Assembly (NCBI RefSeq): GCF_001999465.1
Contig: NZ_MQMF01000001.1
Coordinates: 434,001 to 498,000, forward strand
Length of the DNA stretch: 64,000 nucleotides
Direction: 5' to 3'
Source: Fictibacillus arsenicus
GTDB lineage: Bacteria; Bacillota; Bacilli; Bacillales; Fictibacillaceae
Made by a program: the position numbers and the translations under genes. Under the pieces are notes generated by a model. It ran no database searches. It was not told the origin of the DNA and worked only from the letters and a program-made list of their open reading frames with translations. Shown piece by piece: positions 7,257 through 16,340 of the stretch. Numbering within the stretch: the stretch's first letter is position 1; every line of letters starts with the position of its first letter.

Positions 7257-7838
7257 TTATTGTTCGAAGTCAAACGAATTTACCATCTCTAATGCTACAA
7301 CTTTTGAAACTTTAGCCTTTTTGTCTTTATCAAGGTATCTTGTAACCATATACTGATATCCTGTTTCTTCATCGACCCAATCGATCATTTCCGCATAACC
7401 ATTAAAGAAATAATTAACATCAGCGCCGTTTTTCAACTTAGATTTTTCAGGCATCTTCTCTTCTTCATAATGTACTTTGGGAACAAAATCGTGAACTCTT
7501 ACAGAAATAACGCTTCCGTCATTACCCCAGAAGAATTGCTCATATGCTTGTAAATCATCAGTTTGATCTTTACTTCCCATATCATCAACTCTAGCTAACA
7601 CTTTATCTACTTTAAAAGGTAGTTGTTTAGGCATCTTGATTTTAGCTTTGAAGTTTGCCTTCAATTCGGATTTAGCGACTTTAACATTTTGTGCTAATGG
7701 TTTTACGTCCTTTGATTCCTTCAACTCGATAGGAGCATTATCATCATTAGAAGCACTTGTTAATACGGATCCAGCTGAGTAACCACCTACCAATAATCCA
7801 AAAGCTAACGTAAATTTTATCATTTTTTTCTTTTCCAT
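7257..7838 (-). CDS. Secreted or membrane-anchored DUF4367-like protein
   Basis: The 193-residue product starts with a positively charged N-terminus and one hydrophobic segment (KFTLAFGLLVGGYSAGSVL), an uncleaved anchor or signal peptide. The exported part is Lys-rich at first and ends in a DUF4367-like domain (GYAEMIDWVDEETGYQYMVTRYL), matching the end of the neighbouring anti-sigma protein. ATG at 7838 is chosen because AAGGGGTG precedes it by 6 nt. It is 12 bp downstream of another exported protein gene and shares its terminator. It may sense or modulate the same envelope signal as the ECF unit; this is inferred from similarity and position. Confidence 0.65.
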   Translation of the reverse strand: MEKKKMIKFTLAFGLLVGGYSAGSVLTSASNDDNAPIELKESKDVKPLAQNVKVAKSELKANFKAKIKMPKQLPFKVDKVLARVDDMGSKDQTDDLQAYEQFFWGNDGSVISVRVHDFVPKVHYEEEKMPEKSKLKNGADVNYFFNGYAEMIDWVDEETGYQYMVTRYLDKDKKAKVSKVVALEMVNSFDFEQ

Positions 7839-7850
7839 CTTATTCACCCC

Positions 7851-8363
7851 TTATCTTGGATAAGTAATTGCATCGTATGTGTATTGGTTGTCTGATCCTG
7901 CAGCCCAAATATCACTAATCATTCTTAGCGTAGACTGTCCAGTTAAACTTACGTTATTATTCATTGAAATAGAGATATAACTAACATCTCTGAAAAGAGT
8001 ACCCGAGTAGGATCTTCCATAATAATCTACAACCCCTTTGTCACTTACCCAAGCATAATTGTAGAACGGGTCACCCGCAGTGACAGAAGTAGGATCCCAC
8101 TTTTGATTCGTGTAAGTGATGGAACTTGAGTACCCAGTATACTTATGAGAATGTGTATGCTGGAACGTTCCTCCACCTTGCCAAGAATACCCGTATGTAT
8201 AGTTGTTACAAGTATTACCAGTGCCACTATGAGCCACCGTGCAGGTTGAGGTGTCATACACTACTGTACCTGCATTTGCTGTTTCATTGAAATGAGCTCC
8301 AGCAAAGCCAGCTCCAAACAAACAGCCCCCTAAAACTAACGATAATAGTTTTCCTTTTTTCAC
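7851..8363 (-). CDS. Exported Gly/Ser/Tyr/Thr-rich protein with two cysteines in the mature part
   Basis: A GTG start at 8363 behind AGGGAGG gives a 170-residue protein with a signal peptide (KKGKLLSLVLGGCLFGAGFAGAHF, likely cut near ANA-G). The mature part is rich in Tyr, Ser, Thr, Gly and Asn, contains a possible disulphide pair (CTVAHSGTGNTC) and a His cluster (FQHTHSHKY), and looks like an all-beta extracellular domain. No family is recognised. It is followed after 12 bp by the DUF4367-like exported protein. A bacteriocin-like or surface protein is possible but unproven. Confidence 0.65.
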   Translation of the reverse strand: MKKGKLLSLVLGGCLFGAGFAGAHFNETANAGTVVYDTSTCTVAHSGTGNTCNNYTYGYSWQGGGTFQHTHSHKYTGYSSSITYTNQKWDPTSVTAGDPFYNYAWVSDKGVVDYYGRSYSGTLFRDVSYISISMNNNVSLTGQSTLRMISDIWAAGSDNQYTYDAITYPR

Positions 8364-8669
8364 TTTATCTTCCTCCCTATCATTACTTACATAAAATGGT
8401 ACCACAAATACAAGAGGAAAAAGTTGGGAAAAAAGGGGGTTAATAGTAAGTTATAATCGATGACATAAAAGGACAATTTTCCCAAGTTAGTTTTAAAGGA
8501 TTTTAGGTCTTATTGTCGAAAGTGAACAATTTTCACACCTTTTTACCTAATTCTATATTGTTGTGTTTCAGGAATTTGTTTGCTTAATGAGATAAATATT
8601 ATAAATATTGATACGTTTATTTTCATAAAAAATAGTTAGGAATGAGCTTTATTGGCTTTTATTTTTGTT

Positions 8670-8708
8670 CAATATGACTGATTTCGTCTGGTTAAATTAG
8701 TCATATTG
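8670..8708. promoter_or_regulatory. Inverted repeat upstream of the 8803 gene
   Basis: CAATATGACT (8670-8679) and its reverse complement AGTCATATTG (8699-8708) are separated by 19 bp in the AT-rich 8406-8802 intergenic region. It may be a regulator site or a hairpin without a T tract. Nothing else is evident in this ~400-bp gap. Confidence 0.5.
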
Positions 8709-8802
8709 ATAATTTTGTATCCTTTAAACTTAGTAAATGGCCTTTTGATTCTTTCCATCTTCTCTTATACATTTATTTCTAAGTTGATAAGGAGGTAATG
8801 AA

Positions 8803-9132
8803 ATGAACAAAAGAGACATTCGGTTTTGGGAAGTTCCAGCGACGTTTGATGAAGGGTTTCTGAAGAAAAAATTTCATATTGAATATGAGGACACTACGTA
8901 CCTACACCGTACCCTTTATTTAGAGTTTACTAATCTATCTGTTCAGGGTCACGGTAGGATGTGGATGTTCGTTATTAAATGTGATGATTATCTTGAAAAC
9001 AAAATCATTTACGGTGAGATCGTGAAAGAGATTCATAATCTATTTATTCCATTCTTACAAAGGGAATATGATTATGTACCAGGTGTTGTTCTGGTCGATT
9101 CAGAACACAATGTATACAATCAGAGCTCCTAG
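8803..9132 (+). CDS. Hypothetical 109-residue protein
   Basis: An excellent AAGGAGG lies 8 nt before the ATG. The product is soluble, rich in aromatic residues (FWEVPATFDEGFLKKKFHIEYED), and has no motif I recognise. It is followed ~190 bp later by a zinc-ribbon protein gene in the same direction, but the AT-rich gap suggests separate transcription. Confidence 0.6.
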   Translation: MNKRDIRFWEVPATFDEGFLKKKFHIEYEDTTYLHRTLYLEFTNLSVQGHGRMWMFVIKCDDYLENKIIYGEIVKEIHNLFIPFLQREYDYVPGVVLVDSEHNVYNQSS

Positions 9133-9324
9133 AAAAGGATTTCTATTTCTTTTTTTGAGGATAATACAACAAAGAAAACAACAATGATAATATTATTAAC
9201 ATATATGTCATTGTAAAAGACATATAAAAAGTAACAGAGAATGATTCAGTTGATGCAATCTATCTTAAGAAAATGCCGGTTTAATACTTTAAGTAAAACT
9301 ATAACTTATGAAGAAGGATGTAAC

Positions 9325-9903
9325 ATGATCAACTTAAGAAGACTATCACCCATTTGCCCAAAGTGTAAAAGTTCGTCGACGTATGACGTTATTCCAAACT
9401 TACCTGAAACACCTGAACACCAATTACAAGCTCTTGATTATAATTTGGATAACTATGCTATAGGAAACGCAAAATTTTATTGTATGACGTGTAATCATAC
9501 TTGGAAGAAGTATAGAGGAAAGAAGCTTTATGAACGAATAACAAGAATCTACGCTTCTACTTGGGGATTTCCTGGTCCAAACTACGAAGTAAGAATAGAT
9601 TGTATTAAGAAGACGATTGAACACTCAACTAGTTTATATGATAGAAAGCGTCCAGGAATAGATTTAAAAAAATTAAACGATAACGAAATAAAATGGCTCC
9701 TAAATAGGTTATATGAATGCAACCTTTTAAACTGGGCGGAAGAGTATGAAGTTAATGGTCTTGTGTGTGATGGAACACATTGGAGTGTCCGAATCGAATA
9801 TGACACATATTGTGAAATAAAGACAGGCAGCAACCATTTTCCTGACAAATGGACACGGTTTTGTAAAGTTATCTCAAAATTAAGTGACAATGATTTTTAT
9901 TAA
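9325..9903 (+). CDS. Hypothetical protein with N-terminal zinc ribbon
   Basis: The 192-residue product has CPKC near residue 12 and CMTC near residue 56, a four-cysteine zinc ribbon split by a ~40-residue insert. The rest is alpha/beta with a Trp/Tyr-rich C-terminal part. No family is recognised. ATG at 9325 is chosen because AAGGATG lies upstream; an in-frame ATG at 9241 has no SD-like sequence. A strong terminator follows. Confidence 0.6.
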   Translation: MINLRRLSPICPKCKSSSTYDVIPNLPETPEHQLQALDYNLDNYAIGNAKFYCMTCNHTWKKYRGKKLYERITRIYASTWGFPGPNYEVRIDCIKKTIEHSTSLYDRKRPGIDLKKLNDNEIKWLLNRLYECNLLNWAEEYEVNGLVCDGTHWSVRIEYDTYCEIKTGSNHFPDKWTRFCKVISKLSDNDFY

Positions 9904-9925
9904 ACTTAACTTTACACGAATACTA

Positions 9926-9964
9926 AAAACAAGGACCCTTAAAAATAGGATCCTTGTTTTTTTA
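9926..9964 (+). terminator. Terminator after the zinc-ribbon protein gene
   Basis: AAAACAAGGA/TCCTTGTTTT stem followed by a T run, 23 bp after the stop at 9903. Confidence 0.85.
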
Positions 9965-9993
9965 ACTATTAACATTGAAAATGCGTATTTATT

Positions 9994-10134
9994 TTATCTC
10001 TTCTTTAAATCATTAGGGGAGCTGTTCATTAGTCGAAGTCGATAAGCTTCATCGATAAAAGGTTTAATCAGAGAAAGGTTCTTGACCCATTCTAGCCTGA
10101 TATAGACTTCACCTTGAGTCAAAACAGTGCGCAT
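9994..10134 (-). CDS. Possible small protein or gene remnant (46 aa)
   Basis: An open frame in the gap between genes encodes a plausible soluble peptide (MRTVLTQGEVYIRLEWVK..., ending PNDLKKR). It has no good RBS and a stop lies only four codons upstream of the ATG, so it may be the 3' remnant of a larger gene. The family is not recognised. Confidence 0.3.
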   Translation of the reverse strand: MRTVLTQGEVYIRLEWVKNLSLIKPFIDEAYRLRLMNSSPNDLKKR

Positions 10135-10198
10135 GAGAGTAATGTTTCAAAAACTTCCAAAAAAACCCGCGTTTACATACTCTTTAATTTCAGTTTAT

Positions 10199-10498
10199 TC
10201 AAATCCCTCTCACTTTTTCCTTTATCTTGTTCACATCGTTAGCTAAAGAGTCGAACCTTTTTTCAATTTTTATGCTGTTGTCAACCAAATGAGCGAATCC
10301 CATAGTAAAAGCCCATTGTACTGCTCCACCCATAACCGTTAAAAGAGCTATTAACCAACGTGATGGGTCTGGTTGAGGGTCGATACCTATACCACCCGGA
10401 ACCTTCATAGTCAAGATAAAATAAACAGCAAACATAAAACTCATAACCAATAGAACATTAGCCGCAATACCCAGCACAAAAACCGCTTTATTTCCCAT
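10199..10498 (-). CDS. Small membrane protein with C-terminal coiled coil
   Basis: Two hydrophobic helices (about residues 4-28 and 48-68) flank a Pro/Gly loop (GGIGIDPQPDPSR). The last 30 residues are charged and helical (IEKRFDSLANDVNKIKEKVRGI), as in small holin-like or phage-derived membrane proteins. AAAAAGGGG is a suitable RBS. It is monocistronic as far as can be seen; function unknown. Confidence 0.55.
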   Translation of the reverse strand: MGNKAVFVLGIAANVLLVMSFMFAVYFILTMKVPGGIGIDPQPDPSRWLIALLTVMGGAVQWAFTMGFAHLVDNSIKIEKRFDSLANDVNKIKEKVRGI

Positions 10499-10649
10499 AT
10501 AAAAAACCCCTTTTTAAAAACTGTAATAGTATTTTTTTCCGTGCCTTTTCCCTTTAATAACCACTTTTGTTACTAGTGATGACCTTTAATTTAAATTAAA
10601 TTAAAATCATCTCTAAAAAACCCTCGTAAACTTTCAAATTATGCAGATT

Positions 10650-11501
10650 TTATTCCAATTGTTCTTTCCTTAGTCCATCCAACCCTTGCCAAAAGATCCA
10701 GCCATTCTGAGAATGACCTGAACAAAGTTCGGCAGGTGTACTTGGACTATTAAATTCTACATCATCAACTAGTTTTGCAATTGAATCGTCTAATTTAACA
10801 GCTTTACCCGCTTCGATAAGTTGGTTAAATCTTCTTAATGAACGTTTATAAAAAGTCCCTCCATCACTCCAATCTTTTGTTCGATCTAACGGTGCTCTAA
10901 TTTCAGAGTTTTCTAGTAGAATGAACTTTCCATCTCTAATCGCGATCTGAGCGTTATATGGAGATTTGGCATTAAAAATTTCATTATTTAATTCATTATC
11001 GATAGATGGTGATGGTTTGAACGATATTCCCATAGCCTCTAGCAGAAATTGAATTTGTAAAGCAAAGGAATTCAGGGTAGATTGATTAAAGACATTTACA
11101 TTAGGCATTACCGTTCTCAAATCATGGTTTTCCAGGCTATATTGTGTTTTTGCAAAGGCCTGAATAAAAAAGTACTCCAGGTAATCAATACTTAATTTAT
11201 CAAAACTATTATTATCAGTTACAAACAAAATTCCATATTGCCAGAAGTCTTTTTCCCTCAAATGTGATTTTATACGCTTGATTCCATTTACAGACTGGCC
11301 AATATAGACACTTGATTCTTCAGAATCCGAGAATAGAAAATAGACTGCATGATTATTTGCGTAATCTAGAATTTCCACTTTGTTTAACTGGCTTTTTGTG
11401 AAATAGAACCCTCTAATCTGACTTGTTGGATCCTGAAAAATTTTTAATGAAGCTGCATAATCTGTATCAGGAAAATACAACATCAAAGTTCGGTCATTCA
11501 C
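10650..11501 (-). CDS. GIY-YIG nuclease-like protein with C-terminal DUF4357
   Basis: The 283-residue product has a GIY-YIG core at residues ~50-120: AVYFLFSDSEESSVYIGQS, the degenerate G-I-Y (AVY) and Y-I-G strands, with a conserved basic residue in the helix IKRIKSHLREK and a Glu later (LEYFFIQ). A linker follows and then a DUF4357 domain at the C-terminus (SPSTPAELCSGHSQNGWIFWQ). Such GIY-YIG/DUF4357 proteins are common near restriction and mobile-element genes; cleavage activity is not established. The GTG start at 11501 follows AAAGGGGTG. It is monocistronic, with ~110 bp to the next gene. Confidence 0.8.
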   Translation of the reverse strand: MNDRTLMLYFPDTDYAASLKIFQDPTSQIRGFYFTKSQLNKVEILDYANNHAVYFLFSDSEESSVYIGQSVNGIKRIKSHLREKDFWQYGILFVTDNNSFDKLSIDYLEYFFIQAFAKTQYSLENHDLRTVMPNVNVFNQSTLNSFALQIQFLLEAMGISFKPSPSIDNELNNEIFNAKSPYNAQIAIRDGKFILLENSEIRAPLDRTKDWSDGGTFYKRSLRRFNQLIEAGKAVKLDDSIAKLVDDVEFNSPSTPAELCSGHSQNGWIFWQGLDGLRKEQLE

Positions 11502-11612
11502 ATTGGTTCACCCCTTTATATACTTACACGAGGAATATAGGTTGTAATTTAATAAATATTTGCTGAAAAAAATCCTAACCATCTTCCTATAAAATAATTT
11601 GCTAGAAAAGCT

Positions 11613-11975
11613 CTAATTATTTTGTTTTAACTGTCCAATAGACTTATGTATTAAAGCAAGTACTGTTAAAATCTTCTCTCCCCAGCCTTCAATATCTCTA
11701 AATGAGTAATTCCATTCATAAACGATTCCAGCCAAAATTGAAGGGTTTATATCACAATAATTATAAACGTCATGATAATCTTCCCAGTTAGTCATATCAT
11801 TGATAATTTGGTTTAAATAATCAGTTATGGATAATAAATCAATCTTATAATTTATAAAACACTTAATAATTTGATCTTTGGTAAATATATTTTGATTTTT
11901 CACCCTATCATCAATTTCTACTTCAAAATACTCCCCGTCAGGAAGTTCCCAGGCTTTTGAATAAATCTCAGCCAA
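11613..11975 (-). CDS. Acidic hypothetical protein, third gene of nuclease unit
   Basis: The 120-residue product is acidic with many Tyr/Trp/Asp residues (NDMTNWEDYHDVYNYCDINPS), a composition typical of immunity or antitoxin proteins but not diagnostic. The likely start is TTG at 11975, 8 bp after the preceding stop codon, with AAAGG upstream. It is the last gene of a tight three-gene unit headed by a PD-(D/E)XK protein. Confidence 0.55.
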   Translation of the reverse strand: MAEIYSKAWELPDGEYFEVEIDDRVKNQNIFTKDQIIKCFINYKIDLLSITDYLNQIINDMTNWEDYHDVYNYCDINPSILAGIVYEWNYSFRDIEGWGEKILTVLALIHKSIGQLKQNN

Positions 11976-11983
11976 TACCTTTG

Positions 11984-12391
11984 CTATAGATTCAAGAGTT
12001 CTAAAATAGGAGTTTGTGTTGCATAATATAATTCATGGTCTAGAAAGGATAGGAGGTCTATAAATTCTACAATACTTTTATTTAATTCCCATTCACCTTC
12101 TATAAAGTTATATACTCCAGGAAATCTTCCTTTTGGAACATAGCCTGAGATATCTTCTCCCGATGTATACATTTCATAGAATTCTTCAGCATCATCATAT
12201 TGTTCAAGTGGCACCTTTAAAGTAACATAATTGGTTATTTCTCCAGATAAAGTTTCGTAGTCATGCCAACTTGTATCCCATTGAATATATGGAGCATTAC
12301 TCTTTAAATCATTTATTATTTTTTCTAGTCCTTTTAAGTCCGCATTGTCAAAACTATCTATTGTTTCATAGTCCGTAGTCTCTGGGTACAT
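11984..12391 (-). CDS. Acidic hypothetical protein, second gene of nuclease unit
   Basis: A 135-residue, strongly acidic soluble protein (LEQYDDAEEFYEMYTSGEDISGY). No family is recognised, although the composition resembles contact-dependent immunity proteins. ATG has TAAGGAG upstream. It lies 11 bp after the nuclease gene and 8 bp before the next small gene, so the three are almost certainly cotranscribed. Confidence 0.6.
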   Translation of the reverse strand: MYPETTDYETIDSFDNADLKGLEKIINDLKSNAPYIQWDTSWHDYETLSGEITNYVTLKVPLEQYDDAEEFYEMYTSGEDISGYVPKGRFPGVYNFIEGEWELNKSIVEFIDLLSFLDHELYYATQTPILELLNL

Positions 12392-12402
12392 AACAATACT
12401 CC

Positions 12403-13587
12403 TTAATCATTATTTAAAAACAAGCATGCCAAAATTCGGAATGTAAGTTCTAAAGCATCATTAGGATCACTCTTAACCATATTCCAGTAATATTCCTCAT
12501 CATACTCTGTGTGAGCTTTAAGCAGTGTGAAAAATTTTTCTTCAAAATCCTTTTTTTCTTTTTTCCACCAAATCGGAAGTCCATTATTTAATTGTCCGAA
12601 CCAATATTCGAAATCATATTCTGAAATTTCATCTGTGTCTTCAATTGTTATAATATTTTCTCTTATAGGAAGTCCATCTATATCTACAATTCCAGATGGT
12701 AAACGATATTTTAGGCATGGATCAACAATATTATCCAAAGCAAACTCATACGCCTGATAGGGAAGGCGTAAAATTTCAGATAGATTTTTGTAATAGCTCC
12801 CAAACAATTCTTGTTCGAACCATTTAGTCTTACTTTGTATTCCTTTCTTTCGTAGCCAATAAATTATCTGGTTAGCAAAAAAAGTGTCACTATCTGAATG
12901 ATAAACACACCTCTTCCCTTCTGATATGTATGAAAAAACATCTTCAATTTCACTCCAAGTAATAACGCTAACTCCTAAAATATTTTCAATTCTATTATTT
13001 TCTCTTTTTGGATAAAACCTACTTAGTTTGCTCCAGTCATGGTTCAACTCTTTAATAAATGAAACTCCTTTGGGACTGTGCTTCTCATCTAAAACTAACA
13101 GCGAAAATAATAAAGGTCGGTCATTTGCATAGTCCAAACCAATATCTATGTTTCTTATTATTTGGTTTCGCATAGAATTATTTTTTGTTCTAATACTTAT
13201 ATCACTTTTGTATTTTGCTTCTATAAACCAAACAAAGTTTTCAGATTCAATAATTACATCGACTTCCGTTTTTCCTTCTTTAAAAGAAAGTGCATCAGGA
13301 GGAGTTAACTGTTTCCACAAATGAATTCTTATATTATCCTCATCTAAATTTTCAAATTCATCATTAAATGCCCTTTTTATTAAATAAGGGAGCCAATCAC
13401 GTGGATTTATTTTTTCAAGTGTTTTAAACACATTCCATGTGATTGCATCTTCACTGTTTTCACTACAAAGAGCTGAAAGTTTAGATTTTCTCATCCCCTG
13501 AAAAACTGGATCATACCTGTCTATTATTAAGTTGTCCCTAAAATCGTTAAAAACAAATACACCACTTTTTGTTTTACTTCCTATCAA
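12403..13587 (-). CDS. PD-(D/E)XK superfamily nuclease-like protein
   Basis: Of ~394 residues, the first ~100 are unrecognised; residues ~105-165 show the nuclease core: TEVDVIIESENFVWFIEAKYKS gives the D...E-A-K triad, and helix MRNQIIRNIDIGLDYA follows with an R-x-Q. The rest is a helical C-terminal domain of unknown role. The TTG at 13587 is preferred because GGGGGAGTG lies 7 nt upstream, whereas the ATG at 13605 overlaps that RBS and has none of its own. Two acidic small proteins follow at 11 and 8 bp. This could be an REase-like defence protein with accessory or immunity partners. Confidence 0.7.
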   Translation of the reverse strand: MIGSKTKSGVFVFNDFRDNLIIDRYDPVFQGMRKSKLSALCSENSEDAITWNVFKTLEKINPRDWLPYLIKRAFNDEFENLDEDNIRIHLWKQLTPPDALSFKEGKTEVDVIIESENFVWFIEAKYKSDISIRTKNNSMRNQIIRNIDIGLDYANDRPLLFSLLVLDEKHSPKGVSFIKELNHDWSKLSRFYPKRENNRIENILGVSVITWSEIEDVFSYISEGKRCVYHSDSDTFFANQIIYWLRKKGIQSKTKWFEQELFGSYYKNLSEILRLPYQAYEFALDNIVDPCLKYRLPSGIVDIDGLPIRENIITIEDTDEISEYDFEYWFGQLNNGLPIWWKKEKKDFEEKFFTLLKAHTEYDEEYYWNMVKSDPNDALELTFRILACLFLNND

Positions 13588-13640
13588 AATTAAACACTCC
13601 CCCATAATTCAGTTTGCAATCTATCTAAGGAGCATAAACA

Positions 13641-13666
13641 AATATCCCCCTTAAGGAGGATATTTT
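13641..13666 (-). terminator. Hairpin between HelD and the nuclease unit
   Basis: A 24-bp near-perfect palindrome (AATATCCCCCTT/AAGGAGGATATT) lies 24 bp past the helD-like stop. The T run on the minus strand is short, so termination may be partial. Confidence 0.55.
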
Positions 13667-13689
13667 TAAATCAAACGCTACTTTATTGT

Positions 13690-15993
13690 CTACAAAATAC
13701 CAATTCGTTCTTTCTTAATTTTTTCCTTTTTTACCATCGAGGATAAAAGTGGAGTAATAACTTTGTGGTAAAAAATATGTAGCGAGTGATGCGGCCGAGT
13801 TAACGATACAAATAATAATTTTGCATCTAACTCCTCATTTTTATAGTTCTCTTCATTAGCATTTGGAATAATAACAGCATCAAATTCAAGACCTTTAACT
13901 AAATATGATGGTATTACTGTAATAGACTCCGAAATATTAACATCCGAATCTAAAACAAGTTGAACCGATGAAATACCAGATTGCTTTAGTAGGTTGTAAA
14001 GCCCTTCACTTCTTCTGGCATCCTTATGAATAATAGCAATTTTTTGATATCCAACTTTTAAAAATTGTTCGATTGAAGTAAGAATATTTTCAAGTAAATC
14101 GTCTTCATCAGATATTTGTTTGCAGACAACCTCTTCTCCCGTTCTATTGAAAGGTATGACTAGCTGATAAGGTAAGTTGGCGTTTATAATTATTTGATTT
14201 GCTGCGTTCATAATTTCATAGGTGGATCGGTAACTTACATTAAGATCTGCTTGTTTAATAGCTTTATCTTTCCATACCGTACTTTTTAATTCATCCCAAC
14301 TGCTTATACCATTATATGAATAGATGCTTTGTGTCACATCGCCTAAGATAGTCATAGATTTTGTAAGTAAGTTTAGAACATATATCTGAAAAGGACTTAA
14401 ATCTTGAGCTTCATCAACTACAATATAATCAAATGTATTAGGGAGTGAATTTATCTTATGTTCAATATATATTAAAGCTGCTAAATCTTCATAATAAGTT
14501 TTATTCGTTCTATTTGTTTTCAATAAATTAATCAATTTGTCATCAAGTTCCGGAGCCATATTCGGAAGTAGTACAGGATTTAAAATCTTTTGTAAAATTG
14601 ATTTACTTGTTAGTTCTTCAATATCTTCTTTATATGTCTTCCATTTTGTTGTCACTTCATTTTTAAACAAGTTACATTTATATTCATAAGCCTTTTCTAG
14701 TGCTGAAAAGGTTTGTTTTCTAATATCACTATCTTCCGGTAAAGTAAATACCCATTGTTTTTCTGCATCTTCAAATTCTTTATTAAACTTATCTAACTTT
14801 TTAGTAAGTAAATCTGATTTCCATCTTTCAATAGTTTTGATTACTTCTTTTCTTCGTTTTTCTATAGGAAGGTAAGAATAGGAGGTTAGTTTTTCTTTAA
14901 TGTCCTTCTTTAAAAATATATAGTCTTTTTTCTCAAATACATCATAGATTTTCAATTCATTTATAGAATTTTCAAGGTGTTCTTCTAAGTGGGAAATGTA
15001 GTCATCAATGATCTCTTTAAAGCGAAAAGAACCTTTAAAAATTGTAAATGGTATTATTTCATCTTCATCAAGTTGTTCGTTAACGATCGCTGCAAGTGTA
15101 TGATGTGGTTCAATAATTTTACCTAGTTTAGGAATGAGCTTTTTACTTAGAGTTGTAAAAGTATCTTGTTGTATTCCTTCAATATCAAGTCCTGGTAAAA
15201 CTCCATTTATGTAAGATAAAAACATTTTATTTGGTGCTAAAATAAGGATTTTTTTCGGAAGAAGTTTATCTTTATACCTGTATAACAAGTAAGAGATTCG
15301 GTTTAATGCTATGGTGGATTTACCACTTCCTGCTACTCCTTGAATAAGTACGGGTTCTTGTATCCCTAATCGTATTATGTCATTTTGTTCTTTTCTTATA
15401 GTTGCAATAACTTTCTTCAATCCATGGCCATTACTGGACTCATTAAGTAATTCAGATAGAAATCGATCCGAGTATTTTGAATCTGTTTGTTCCTCATTTG
15501 AATAAGTTTCTTTATTAATAATTTTTTTATTTTTTAATGCTTGATCACTAAATGTATCATTATAATCTACTAATTTATCTTGTTTAATCGAAAGCTCTCG
15601 TTTCAACAATACTGTTACTTCATTGTTGTATTTATTGTCTATCTTATAAGTAATTTTTCCGTTCCCTCCAAAAAAAGCATGAAAAGCATCTCCAAAAGGT
15701 GAACGCCAATCACAAATTATATTGTTAGTTTCATCTTCTACAACTGGAACTTCCCCAATATAGTAAGTTTCTATATCACCTTTTTCTAATATATCAACAC
15801 GGCCATAGTATAAATTTTTTCGAGCTTCACTATATTTTGAAACTCTATGTTTAGCAATGCTGTTACCAGGAAGGTCTAAATCATTGCGCTTTTTTCGTTC
15901 AGTACCTTTATTTTGTTCAATCAGCATTTCAATAGTTTTTATTGTATTATTTAAATGAGTTTGTTCCGTAGTAATTATTTCATTAGATTTCAT
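13690..15993 (-). CDS. helD: HelD-like RNA polymerase recycling motor ATPase (UvrD/Rep superfamily 1)
   Basis: The 767 residues match the length and order of Bacillus HelD (774 aa): an N-terminal helical arm, a HelD-specific segment (IGEVPVVEDETNNIICDWRSPF), Walker A GVAGSGKST (Lys225), a long helical insert, Walker B VVDEAQD (Asp527-Glu528), and the 1B/2A motifs TILGDVTQSIY, VSYRST and LVKGLEFDAVIIPNA plus SLTRPHHSLH at the end. HelD binds RNA polymerase and uses ATP to release stalled or post-termination polymerase from DNA and RNA. Chromosomal HelD usually lies outside islands; this copy sits among nuclease genes and is probably an extra paralogue. It is transcribed alone, with a hairpin on either side. 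Confidence 0.85.
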   Translation of the reverse strand: MKSNEIITTEQTHLNNTIKTIEMLIEQNKGTERKKRNDLDLPGNSIAKHRVSKYSEARKNLYYGRVDILEKGDIETYYIGEVPVVEDETNNIICDWRSPFGDAFHAFFGGNGKITYKIDNKYNNEVTVLLKRELSIKQDKLVDYNDTFSDQALKNKKIINKETYSNEEQTDSKYSDRFLSELLNESSNGHGLKKVIATIRKEQNDIIRLGIQEPVLIQGVAGSGKSTIALNRISYLLYRYKDKLLPKKILILAPNKMFLSYINGVLPGLDIEGIQQDTFTTLSKKLIPKLGKIIEPHHTLAAIVNEQLDEDEIIPFTIFKGSFRFKEIIDDYISHLEEHLENSINELKIYDVFEKKDYIFLKKDIKEKLTSYSYLPIEKRRKEVIKTIERWKSDLLTKKLDKFNKEFEDAEKQWVFTLPEDSDIRKQTFSALEKAYEYKCNLFKNEVTTKWKTYKEDIEELTSKSILQKILNPVLLPNMAPELDDKLINLLKTNRTNKTYYEDLAALIYIEHKINSLPNTFDYIVVDEAQDLSPFQIYVLNLLTKSMTILGDVTQSIYSYNGISSWDELKSTVWKDKAIKQADLNVSYRSTYEIMNAANQIIINANLPYQLVIPFNRTGEEVVCKQISDEDDLLENILTSIEQFLKVGYQKIAIIHKDARRSEGLYNLLKQSGISSVQLVLDSDVNISESITVIPSYLVKGLEFDAVIIPNANEENYKNEELDAKLLFVSLTRPHHSLHIFYHKVITPLLSSMVKKEKIKKERIGIL

Positions 15994-16156
15994 GCTATCC
16001 CCTCAACATTCATCATTTCAGTATAAATACCGCTTAGTTTTTAATCGGCTAATTAAGCATAAATTTCATAAACAAAATGAAATTAGTTGGTAAAAATTGA
16101 TATTTTTTTGCGCCGATTTATTTACTATGAAAAATAGAATCATAATAATTAATAAA

Positions 16157-16184
16157 AAAAACACTGCAAATCACAGTGTTTTTA
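16157..16184 (-). terminator. Terminator-like hairpin upstream of helD
   Basis: AAAACACTG/CAGTGTTTT stem flanked by A and T runs. It lies between the 16341 gene stop and the helD-like gene and probably ends the leftward 18516-16341 operon. Confidence 0.7.
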
Positions 16185-16340
16185 ACATTTTAGTATGTTA
16201 ATCAGAATTATTGTTCAGAATCTTACTCGTTAAAGGTCAAGGTTGTTTTTGAAAGGAAAATCTATGTAACATGTCATATTTTTTAAAATTAGGTAAATAC
16301 ATTGCAATCATTTTTTTGAATAGTTTTATTCAAATTTGGT

